Positions 1-5,633 of a stretch of DNA of 6,670 nucleotides are shown in pieces. Within the stretch, counting starts at the first letter, position 1, and every line of letters begins with the position of its first letter. Source of the DNA: a bacterium (lineage in GTDB: Bacteria > JAMCPX01); NCBI GenBank assembly GCA_021787655.1, contig JAJYLM010000118.1:1-6670 (forward strand), in the 5' to 3' direction. The translations under genes and the position numbers were made by a program. The notes under the pieces were generated by a model. It saw only the letters and a list, made by a program, of their open reading frames with translations, was not told the origin of the DNA and did not search any database.

Positions 1-509
1 ATGATGAGCCGGACATCGTTGTCTATCTGAAAACGCTGCTCGAAGACGCAGGCTTCAATGTCATGACCGCGTTCGACGGAGATGAAGCACTTGAGAAGAT
101 ACGGCAGCATACACCGGACCTCGTATCGCTGGACCTGGTCATGCCCCGGAAGAGCGGGATACGGTGCTATTACGAGCTGCGAAGGAACAAGGCATGGTCG
201 AAGATCAAGGTCATCATTGTCACGGCGCACGCAAGGGACGAAAAAGTAAGGAGCGAGATGGACGAGCTTTTCTCAGGAGCGACGGTTTCCGGTCCCCGGA
301 TCTATCTGGAGAAGCCGGTGCATCCGGAGGATTATGTCAATCTTGTCAGGCGTGAGCTGGGGATCGAGGAAACTGCACCGGACGAGACCGCGCCCTCTGC
401 CGGGTATCTCAGGGACGAAATAAAAAAGCTGATCGATGAAGCAGACCGGGAGACCCTTGCCGATGCCCTGAAGATGCTGCACGAGAGAAAGACAACGAAA
501 AAACAATAA
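1..509 (+). CDS. Single-domain response regulator (receiver domain), 5' end cut by window
   Basis: The reading frame is already open at base 3 and begins DEPDIVVYL, which matches the acidic-pocket end of strand beta1 in a CheY-like receiver. The true start is therefore upstream of the window, and the internal ATG at 63 is not the start. Counting from the first codon seen, the phospho-acceptor is Asp44 (LDLVMP; codon 132-134), the conserved Thr is about residue 74 (VIIVTAH) and the conserved Lys about residue 104 (LEKPV). A glycine/proline-containing stretch (SGATVSGPR) replaces the usual short GADDY-type turn before that Lys. After the receiver there is only a charged, probably helical tail of about 45 residues (DEIKKLIDEADRE...), with no DNA-binding or enzymatic output domain. 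By family knowledge such proteins are phosphorylated by a histidine kinase and act by protein contact or phosphotransfer; the partner is not visible here. It is followed by a related regulator at 613. Confidence 0.9.
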   Translation, partial: DEPDIVVYLKTLLEDAGFNVMTAFDGDEALEKIRQHTPDLVSLDLVMPRKSGIRCYYELRRNKAWSKIKVIIVTAHARDEKVRSEMDELFSGATVSGPRIYLEKPVHPEDYVNLVRRELGIEETAPDETAPSAGYLRDEIKKLIDEADRETLADALKMLHERKTTKKQ

Positions 510-597
510 GAGGGACACCACCCTCTTTTCCTGAAGAGGAAAACAAGGAAATTTCCTTGTTGCATTTTTTGGTTCATAAAAATGGGGCGCTGTCCCC
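508..597. repeat. Compact cluster of perfect hairpins inside an imperfect inverted repeat (REP/MITE-like or tandem terminators)
   Basis: Three perfect stems follow one another with almost no spacer. AAGAGGG 508-514 pairs with CCCTCTT 521-527 (6-nt loop). TTTTCCT 526-532 pairs with AGGAAAA 537-543 (loop GAAG). AACAAGGAAA 542-551 pairs with TTTCCTTGTT 552-561 as a 20-bp palindrome. A fourth short stem is GGGG 584-587 with CCCC 594-597. The ends are also related: GGGACA 512-517 is the reverse complement of TGTCCC 591-596, and similarity continues inward with mismatches. Seen: the palindromes and outer inverted repeat. Inferred: a REP/MITE-type palindromic unit, or stacked terminators between the two regulator genes. 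No transposase is present in the window. Confidence 0.5.
542..570 (+). terminator. Possible rho-independent terminator after first response regulator
   Basis: The 20-bp palindrome 542-561 can fold as an 8-bp stem with an AATT loop. It is followed, after GCA, by six T residues at 565-570. The stem is AT-rich and the T tract is three bases away, so termination may be weak. The hairpin at 508-527, starting in the stop codon and running into TTTT (526-529), could serve instead or in addition. Confidence 0.4.
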
Positions 598-605
598 AAA
601 AGGAG
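598..605 (+). promoter_or_regulatory. Ribosome binding site that decides the start of the second regulator
   Basis: AAAAGGAG at 598-605 lies 7 bases before the ATG at 613 but only 1 base before the in-frame ATG at 607. The spacing favours 613. The site begins directly after the last stem of the hairpin cluster, so folding of that cluster could affect its access. Confidence 0.65.
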
Positions 606-612
606 AATGTGT

Positions 613-1059
613 ATGGCAAACAACGTAAAGAAAAGAGTGCTGGTCATCGACGACGACAACGATGTACTTGCCTATCTTTCGATATGGCTGACGGACCACA
701 ACTTCATTACCGACGTCGCTCACGACGGGATAGAAGCGTCTGCAAAGCTGAAGGAAAACAGGCCGGACGTCATCACACTCGACATCATCATGCCGAACGA
801 GACCGGTATCCGGTTTTACCGCGAGATCAGGAAAGACCCGCAGTATGCCCCGATACCGGTGATTATCATAACCGGGATCATGAGCGAATTTGAGGACTTT
901 ATCTCGCACCGGCGGACGGTGCCGCCGCCGGACGGTTACATCTCAAAGCCTTTCAAGGAAGACGAGCTGAGCAGGGTCATACAGGAAGTTCTCACGAAGA
1001 AAAAGGCAAAGAGCGCCAAGCTGAAAATAGCCGCAGGATCCACGGACAACGAACGATAG
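613..1059 (+). CDS. Single-domain response regulator (CheY-like receiver)
   Basis: A 148-residue protein made almost wholly of one receiver domain. Strand beta1 reads VLVIDDDNDV with acidic pocket Asp13-Asp15. The phospho-acceptor is Asp57 (TLDIIMP; codon at 781), the switch Thr is Thr87 (IIITG) and the conserved Lys is Lys112 (SKPF). The start at 613 is chosen for its well-spaced AAAAGGAG. A proline-rich insert (RRTVPPPDGY, about 100-109) sits before Lys112, at the same place as the unusual stretch in the upstream regulator. Both also share S/TGIR plus aromatic residues after the phospho-site, so they look like diverged tandem duplicates. The short C-terminal tail is Lys-rich and carries no output domain. 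The protein presumably receives phosphate from a histidine kinase encoded elsewhere. Its target cannot be told from the sequence. Confidence 0.92.
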   Translation: MANNVKKRVLVIDDDNDVLAYLSIWLTDHNFITDVAHDGIEASAKLKENRPDVITLDIIMPNETGIRFYREIRKDPQYAPIPVIIITGIMSEFEDFISHRRTVPPPDGYISKPFKEDELSRVIQEVLTKKKAKSAKLKIAAGSTDNER

Positions 1060-1119
1060 TTGCTCCCTGAAATACCTGGACATTTTTGTGGGGCTGCACT
1101 GATGCCGGAACCGTGCTTG

Positions 1120-1148
1120 TTGAAATTTATTTCAAATTATTCTATAGG
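1120..1148 (+). promoter_or_regulatory. Possible promoter with a 16-bp palindrome upstream of the DUF1573 lipoprotein
   Basis: TTGAAA (1120-1125) could be a -35 box, with TATAGG (1143-1148) as a weak -10 box after 17 bases. The same place holds a palindrome: TTGAAAT 1120-1126 and ATTTCAA 1129-1135 around TT. This is the most AT-rich stretch of the 109-bp gap between the regulator and the lipoprotein gene. The promoter call is inference and the -10 match is poor. The palindrome is directly seen and may be an operator or chance. Confidence 0.35.
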
Positions 1149-1168
1149 TGGGGCGTCGGAGGATGATT

Positions 1169-2173
1169 ATGAAAATACGATCCATGTTCCTCGTAGTCCT
1201 GGTGCTCGGCAGCATACTGAGCGCAGGTTGTACCCCGGCGAAACAGCCGATCACGTCGACACCTGCTTCTTCTCTTCGCATCGATCAGCCGGTATATAAT
1301 TTCGGCAAGGTCACCCAGGGGAAGATGGTAACGCACGATTTCACCTTTACCAATACCGGTCCCGATAAATTGGTCATCACCCATGTGCAGACAACCTGCT
1401 CATGCACGGTGGCGCTGGTTTCGTCGAAGGAATTTCTCCCCGGAGCATCCGGGAAAATACGGGTCACGTTCGATTCAAAGGGGTATCTCGGGAACGTCAC
1501 CAAAACGATCACCGTTATAGACAACGACCCGGTGAAACCGGCATCGGAATTCACGATCACCGGTGAGGTTATAACCGATATCATGAGCGACAAGACCGAG
1601 TTGTTTTTCGGATCGATCAAAAAAGGCAGTGAAAAGAGGCAAGACCTGTCAGTATCCATTGCAAACCCTGCTGTTCACATCACGGCTGTGACCTCAACCA
1701 ACCCCTCGGTTCGGGTGTCCATTGCCAGCGCGTCCGCTGCTCAGAAGATAGTGCGGGTAACCGTGACGCCGAACGCAGGCTATGGGCCGCTGAACGCCTT
1801 CGTTGCGGTGTTCTCGACCAGCAAAGAACACCCTGTACTCCTGATTCCCCTGATCGGCAATATCGTTGGTGATATCCTGGTGAATCCCGACACGGTTGAT
1901 TTTGGCGTCGTCCGAAGGGGTGGAGAATACCGGGAAATTGCTGTTTATCTGTATACCCAGCCCGAGCAGGCATTTTCCATAACAAGGATCACGGCGGTTC
2001 CCGGCATCGTAGAAATTAAACCGGTTCAACAAAATCCAGGAAGTTATAAGCTGCTGGTAACCTTAAAAAAGGCAAAGACCATAGGCACCCCCCAGGGTGT
2101 GATTACGGTACGCACGACCTTGAAAACCATGCCGGTCGTCACGATCCCGTACCGGGCAACGATCACTCAATAG
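1169..2173 (+). CDS. DUF1573-domain lipoprotein, three beta-sandwich-like segments
   Basis: A 334-residue protein starting at ATG 1169, six bases after GGAGG (1158-1162). The in-frame GTG 1148 and ATG 1163 are badly placed for that site. The N-terminus is a lipoprotein signal: basic MKIR, hydrophobic FLVVLVLGSIL, lipobox LSAGC with lipidated Cys21. Residue +2 is Thr, which in the E. coli rule favours the outer membrane. Residues about 36-135 are a clear DUF1573 domain: YNFGKVTQG, then FTFTNTG, then TTCSC with Cys77 and Cys79, then a TFDSKG / NVTKTITV hairpin. Residues about 140-235 (LFFGSIKKG) and 236-334 (VDFGVVRRG) repeat the 'FG.v..G' entry motif and look like further diverged copies. The function of DUF1573 proteins is not established. 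They resemble Ig-like/ASH folds used for adhesion or periplasmic assembly. Its neighbours do not reveal a pathway. Confidence 0.85.
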   Translation: MKIRSMFLVVLVLGSILSAGCTPAKQPITSTPASSLRIDQPVYNFGKVTQGKMVTHDFTFTNTGPDKLVITHVQTTCSCTVALVSSKEFLPGASGKIRVTFDSKGYLGNVTKTITVIDNDPVKPASEFTITGEVITDIMSDKTELFFGSIKKGSEKRQDLSVSIANPAVHITAVTSTNPSVRVSIASASAAQKIVRVTVTPNAGYGPLNAFVAVFSTSKEHPVLLIPLIGNIVGDILVNPDTVDFGVVRRGGEYREIAVYLYTQPEQAFSITRITAVPGIVEIKPVQQNPGSYKLLVTLKKAKTIGTPQGVITVRTTLKTMPVVTIPYRATITQ

Positions 2174-2191
2174 CGGGCAGTAAAAAAACAG

Positions 2192-2219
2192 TTGACTTTT
2201 GAAATGTATATTGTATACA
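2192..2219 (+). promoter_or_regulatory. Sigma70-like promoter for the gntR-HNH-patatin-RluA-pgeF operon
   Basis: TTGACT (2192-2197), 16 bases, then TATACA (2214-2219). Both boxes are close to consensus and lie in the only non-coding gap (55 bp) ahead of the six tightly packed genes. Transcription would be expected to begin around 2226, only a few bases before the ATG at 2229. Confidence 0.65.
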
Positions 2220-2220
2220 T
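2204..2220. promoter_or_regulatory. Palindromic operator over the -10 box, probably for the adjacent GntR regulator
   Basis: ATGTATA 2204-2210 and TATACAT 2214-2220 form a perfect inverted repeat around TTG. A shorter perfect palindrome, TGTATACA (2212-2219), lies within it. Operators with a GTATAC-like core are known for FCD-type GntR regulators. The site covers the -10 hexamer and sits just before the regulator's own start. The sequence is seen directly; repression by the gene product is inferred. Confidence 0.6.
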
Positions 2221-2228
2221 AAAACATC

Positions 2229-2903
2229 ATGGGACTAAGACAAATTGATTTACAAAAGAAACAAACCCTGCGGGAGCAGATAGCGGACGCAATACGGGAC
2301 GCTATCATTAAAGGTATTCTTCAGCCCGAGGAACGCGTCGCTGAAGCAGAAATGGCCAACAAGTTCAACATCAGCAGGACCCCGATCCGGGAAGCCATCC
2401 GCCAGCTGGAAACCGAGGGGTTCATCAAGGTTCAGGCCCACAGGGGTGCGTATGTCGCGCCCATCACAGAGAAGGATATCCGTGACTTTTACGAAATAAA
2501 AAGTATTCTGGAAGGCCATGCAGCGCGGCTCGCATGCAGCAGGATGAGCGAGGAAGACATCAAAAAAATGGAGGAAATCAACAACCGGCTCGAAGACGCC
2601 CACAAAAAAGGGGAATGGAGGCTCGCGTTCAAGCTGCACAATGATTTTCACGATAAGTTCCTCCGCAACTGCGGGAATGAAAAGCTGTACCAATTGCTGC
2701 AGTCCCTGTCCCAGCAGTTCCAGAGGTTCAGGATCGCCCTCACGATGAGCGGCAAGATCGAAGGATCGATCTCCCAGCACCGGGAGATCGTCAACGCGTT
2801 CAGGAAACGCAACGCAGATATCGTCGAGAAACTGGTCAAAGAGAACGCAACCTACGGAAGCGAAACACTGGTATCGGAAGTTCTGAGGCACGGACAGGTG
2901 TAA
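2229..2903 (+). CDS. GntR-family transcriptional regulator, FadR/FCD subfamily
   Basis: A 224-residue one-component regulator. Residues about 13-78 form the GntR winged helix-turn-helix: LREQIADAIRDAIIKG, ERVAEAEMANKFNISRTPIREAIRQLETEGFI, and the wing HRGAYVAP. Residues about 80-215 form an all-helical FCD ligand-binding domain, recognised by DFYEIKSILEGHAARLA and the HNDFHDKFL...GN block. In FCD proteins a metal site usually uses Asp, His, His, His. Here the expected positions read His137, His141, His184 and Asn206, so the site may be altered. No Shine-Dalgarno is visible before ATG 2229 and the predicted transcript start is only a few bases upstream, suggesting leaderless translation. It is the first gene of a tight operon and has a palindrome over its promoter, so autoregulation is likely. 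Its effector is unknown; subfamily relatives often sense carboxylic acids. Confidence 0.93.
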   Translation: MGLRQIDLQKKQTLREQIADAIRDAIIKGILQPEERVAEAEMANKFNISRTPIREAIRQLETEGFIKVQAHRGAYVAPITEKDIRDFYEIKSILEGHAARLACSRMSEEDIKKMEEINNRLEDAHKKGEWRLAFKLHNDFHDKFLRNCGNEKLYQLLQSLSQQFQRFRIALTMSGKIEGSISQHREIVNAFRKRNADIVEKLVKENATYGSETLVSEVLRHGQV

Positions 2904-2904
2904 C

Positions 2905-3507
2905 GTGGGAGTCCTGTCGACCGAGGTCCTGGTACTCAACAAGTCCTATCTTCCGGTCCATGTTACGACGGTCAAGCGTGCTTTTACCCTGCTCTATGAA
3001 GGAATTGCCAAGGTCGTTGACCAGCAGTTCACAATCTACGATTTTTCGAACTGGGCTGAATTGAAAGCCGGGTACGGTGACGATGTCATCGGCGTCGTTC
3101 AGCGGGTCATCAAGGTACCGCGGGTAATTGTCCTCGTCACCTATGACCGGATACCGAAAAAACATGTCCGGTTTTCCCGGTTAAATATTTTTGCGCGGGA
3201 CAAGAATACCTGCCAGTACTGCGGCATCGTGTATTCCCGGACCGAGCTGAATATCGATCATGTGCTGCCGAGGTCCGCAGGCGGTCTCAGCACCTGGGAC
3301 AACGTCGTGTGCAGCTGCTTCGAGTGCAACAAGCAGAAGGGCGGCCGTACGCCGGAGCAAGCGGGCATGAAACTCATCAAACGGCCCAAAAAGCCGGAAT
3401 GGACACCGTATGCAACCTTCAATTTCAAGCATGTTCTGTATAAAGAATGGGCGCCGTTCCTGAATATCGTGGATGCATCGTACTGGAATGTCGAGCTCGA
3501 GAAGTAA
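2905..3507 (+). CDS. HNH endonuclease-domain protein
   Basis: A 200-residue protein with a GTG start one base after the gntR stop. A weak AGGTG (2896-2900) precedes it, so translation is probably coupled. The N-terminal region (residues 5-90; TEVLVLNKSYLPVHV, AFTLLYEGIAKVVD) is the conserved lead-in of a widespread stand-alone bacterial HNH family. The HNH module follows: zinc ligands Cys103-x2-Cys106 and Cys138-x2-Cys141, the Asp118-His119 pair (NIDHVLP), Asn133 and Asn142. All key residues are present, so a zinc-stabilised beta-beta-alpha-metal nuclease is expected. Its biological substrate is not established. No restriction methylase, intein, intron or phage gene lies nearby. Its place in a housekeeping-type operon argues for a cellular role over homing or defence, but this is inference. 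Confidence 0.9.
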   Translation: MGVLSTEVLVLNKSYLPVHVTTVKRAFTLLYEGIAKVVDQQFTIYDFSNWAELKAGYGDDVIGVVQRVIKVPRVIVLVTYDRIPKKHVRFSRLNIFARDKNTCQYCGIVYSRTELNIDHVLPRSAGGLSTWDNVVCSCFECNKQKGGRTPEQAGMKLIKRPKKPEWTPYATFNFKHVLYKEWAPFLNIVDASYWNVELEK

Positions 3508-3516
3508 ACAAACTCT

Positions 3517-4416
3517 ATGGTAAAAATAGGGCTTGCTCTCGGCGGAGGCGGGGCACGGGGGCTGGCACACATCGGAGTGATCAAGCACCTCCATAACGCG
3601 GGGATCAAACTCCACTGTATCGCAGGCACCAGTGCCGGTGCGATCGTCGGCGCCATTTATGCAAGCTCCCAAAACCCGTCACTGATCGAAGACAAGCTGC
3701 TCCTCATGCTCAGGAGCAAAGAGTTCAGGAGCATCAAGCTCGACTACGTCCGGGGAAAAAGGGCAGAAAAGGACAGTGTGTTCGAATCCGTGCGCCGGCA
3801 TTTCTTTACCGGCATGTTTTACGCCTCCTCGTTTACCAGGCTGTCGTTCGTCAACGATCAGACCTACCGGAGCCTCATCAACATGCTGATAGACGACCTG
3901 ATGATAGAAAAGCTGCCGATCAAGTTTTCCGCTGTCGCGGTCGACATCCTCAACGGCAAGGTCCTCAAGATTGAGACGGGAGCGCTGCGGGAGGCAATCA
4001 TGGCGAGTTCTGCGATTCCGGGGGTACTGCCGGCTGTTCAGAAGGACAACATGCTCCTCGTCGACGGAAGTTTTATCGATACGGTACCGGTACGGCATAC
4101 GCGCCAGCTCGGTGCGGACATCGTCATAGCGGTCGATGTTTCATCGCCCCTCGACAGCGTCAAAGTACCGAAGCGCGGGATCGACCTTATCTGGCGCTCC
4201 AACGCCATCCTGCGGCACATAGCGAAGGAAGAACAGCTCCAGGGGGCGGACATCATCATCCGTCCGTCGCTGGACGGCCTCGAATGGACGGATTTTGGCA
4301 GGTACATGGACATGATACGGCAGGGGGCGAAGGCAGCACAGTTGCAAATTCAGGAATTGAGTGGTTTAATCAAAGCAAACGAGCAAAGGGGGCTGTATGC
4401 CGCTAATAGTAAATGA
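3517..4416 (+). CDS. Patatin-like phospholipase (RssA/YlbK-type serine hydrolase)
   Basis: A 299-residue patatin-fold hydrolase predicted to cleave acyl groups from lipids with a Ser-Asp dyad. The oxyanion-hole motif GGGGARG is at residues 9-15, the nucleophile elbow GTSAG places Ser39, and Asp183 is in VDGSFIDTVPV. This is a DGS form of the usual DGA/DGG. The SSAIPGVLPAV block before Asp183 is also typical. No signal peptide or membrane segment is visible, so it is probably cytoplasmic or peripheral. The length is normal for the bacterial single-domain type. It starts 9 bases after the HNH stop with no strong ribosome site, and its last 20 bases overlap the next gene. The natural substrate cannot be deduced; lipid turnover is the family expectation. 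Confidence 0.93.
   Translation: MVKIGLALGGGGARGLAHIGVIKHLHNAGIKLHCIAGTSAGAIVGAIYASSQNPSLIEDKLLLMLRSKEFRSIKLDYVRGKRAEKDSVFESVRRHFFTGMFYASSFTRLSFVNDQTYRSLINMLIDDLMIEKLPIKFSAVAVDILNGKVLKIETGALREAIMASSAIPGVLPAVQKDNMLLVDGSFIDTVPVRHTRQLGADIVIAVDVSSPLDSVKVPKRGIDLIWRSNAILRHIAKEEQLQGADIIIRPSLDGLEWTDFGRYMDMIRQGAKAAQLQIQELSGLIKANEQRGLYAANSK
4387..4392 (+). promoter_or_regulatory. Ribosome binding site inside the patatin gene for the 92-residue ORF
   Basis: AGGGGG at 4387-4392 lies four bases before the ATG at 4397, within the 3' end of the patatin gene. It supports this short, overlapping reading frame as a real translated gene. Confidence 0.55.
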
Positions 4417-4675
4417 AGTCGAAGCGAAAAGGCTTGCGAGAGCCATTGCCTCTGATCTTGCCCTGTATAACCAGGAAAAGGTAAAACAAGGCATAGAAAA
4501 TGATAGCTTCTATGAGGTCATGAAGGACGAACTGTCGGAAGGGAAAGAGCTTTTTCTGAGCAGATTGTCGCCTGAGTTAAAGCAAAACAAATTGATCATA
4601 CAATTGTACGAACGCGCAGTTGCCGATGTCATCATAAAACTCTCCGGACAAAGGATAAAATCGAAAATCTGGTAA
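4397..4675 (+). CDS. Small helical protein of unknown function (92 aa)
   Basis: I do not firmly recognise this protein. It is 92 residues, strongly charged, with no signal peptide, membrane segment or cysteine, and looks all-helical: one helix about 6-32 (VEAKRLARAIASDLALYNQEKVKQG), a second about 36-58, a third about 62-84. The LAR-x-I-x-SD-x-x-LYN pattern reminds me of helical segments at the ends of some zinc-ribbon or 'hypothetical' proteins of Desulfobacterota and Nitrospirota, but here no zinc ribbon is attached. That resemblance is from memory and unchecked. It is likely a genuine gene: it has a good ribosome site, overlaps the patatin by 20 bases, ends one base before the pseudouridine synthase start, and shares the operon's strand and codon style. 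A role linked to either neighbour is possible but unproven. Confidence 0.75.
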   Translation: MPLIVNEVEAKRLARAIASDLALYNQEKVKQGIENDSFYEVMKDELSEGKELFLSRLSPELKQNKLIIQLYERAVADVIIKLSGQRIKSKIW

Positions 4676-4676
4676 C

Positions 4677-5633
4677 ATGGGTCAGCAGCACGATGAATTT
4701 CTCTCCGGTACGGAAGACCGGGGGAAAAGGCTCGATATCTTTCTTGCCGGCAGGATCGCCGCCCTCTCGAGAGAAAAAGCCAAAGGCCTGGTGACCGGAG
4801 GCAGGATATCCATCAACGGCGTCGTTCTCCAAAAACCGGACTACAGGATGAAGGCGGATGACCGCGTCCGCGTTGACCTGCCTGACGCGGCACCCGCAGC
4901 AGTCCCGCCCCCGGAGACCATTCTCCTCCCGGTCCTGTACGAGGACGAGCACCTCTTGATCGTGAATAAGCCTGCAGGCGTTTCAACGCATCCCACGCCC
5001 TCGGCCCTCCACAACACGGTCGTCAACGGCCTGCTCTCCATGAACGTAACGCTCTCCGACATGGGCGACCCTCTGCGGCGCGGCATCGTCCACAGACTGG
5101 ACAAGCAGACCTGCGGGCTGCTGATCATCGCAAAAAGCAACGAGGCGCACTTGAACCTTCAGCGGATGTTCAAGCAGCGGACCATCCACAAAACATACAT
5201 CGCAGTCACCTATAATACGTTTGTCCAAAGGGCAGGGTCGATAGAAACGGTCATTGCGAGGCATCCGGTGGACCGGAAGAGAATGACGACAAAAACCACC
5301 CGGGGCCGCCAGGCAATAACCGAGTACAGGGTTTTGAAAACCGTGAACAACGCAACGGTCGTATCGTTGTTTCCGAAGACCGGAAGGACCCATCAGCTGC
5401 GGACGCAACTGAGCGACATGGGCTATCCCATCGTCAACGACACCCTCTATTCAAAGAAAAAGCCCGTGTTCCGCAACCTCCAGCTCCAGAAAATGGTGCT
5501 GCTGCTCGACGGCATCGCACTGTTCGCCTATGCACTCAGGTTCCAGCACCCTGTCTCCGGTATCCCGCTGTCGTTTACTGCACCGTTCCCCTCGTGGCTG
5601 AATGAGGTACTCACGGAACATGAGCTATCTTAA
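4677..5633 (+). CDS. RluA/RluD-family 23S rRNA-type pseudouridine synthase
   Basis: A 318-residue enzyme that isomerises uridine to pseudouridine in RNA. An S4 RNA-binding domain spans about residues 16-68 (KRLDIFLA, SREKAKGLV, GRISINGVV). The catalytic domain follows, with LLIVNKPAGVSTHP (94-106), the signature HRLDKQTCGLL with catalytic Asp142 (codon 5100-5102), and the KTGRTHQLR block near the C-terminus. The signature usually reads HRLDKDTSG, so Gln144 and Cys146 are deviations, while Asp142 and Arg140 are kept. Length, S4 domain and the following pgeF gene resemble E. coli RluD (helix 69 of 23S rRNA), but paralogues (RluC, RluA) cannot be excluded. The ATG is one base after the previous stop with no visible ribosome site, suggesting translational coupling. 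Confidence 0.93.
   Translation: MGQQHDEFLSGTEDRGKRLDIFLAGRIAALSREKAKGLVTGGRISINGVVLQKPDYRMKADDRVRVDLPDAAPAAVPPPETILLPVLYEDEHLLIVNKPAGVSTHPTPSALHNTVVNGLLSMNVTLSDMGDPLRRGIVHRLDKQTCGLLIIAKSNEAHLNLQRMFKQRTIHKTYIAVTYNTFVQRAGSIETVIARHPVDRKRMTTKTTRGRQAITEYRVLKTVNNATVVSLFPKTGRTHQLRTQLSDMGYPIVNDTLYSKKKPVFRNLQLQKMVLLLDGIALFAYALRFQHPVSGIPLSFTAPFPSWLNEVLTEHELS

Noticed and set aside
63..509. ATG at 63 as the start of the first regulator
   Set aside because: The frame continues upstream with DEPDIVVYLKTLLEDAGF, which is needed for the receiver fold; the true start is outside the window.
582..893. Plus-strand 103-codon frame overlapping the second regulator
   Set aside because: It is a shifted frame over a clear receiver domain, rich in Arg/His with no domain and no ribosome site.
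2250..2942. Long minus-strand reading frame (230 codons) opposite gntR
   Set aside because: It is the complement shadow of a clear GntR/FCD gene, has low-complexity composition without a recognisable domain, and runs across the gntR-HNH junction.
3181..3672. Minus-strand reading frame opposite the HNH and patatin genes
   Set aside because: Both + strand genes there have intact catalytic motifs; the minus frame shows no domain and spans two genes.
2905..4416. HNH plus patatin as an anti-phage defence module
   Set aside because: No nucleotide cyclase, methylase, sensor or mobile-element gene is nearby, and both genes sit in an operon with rRNA-modification and cell-wall genes.
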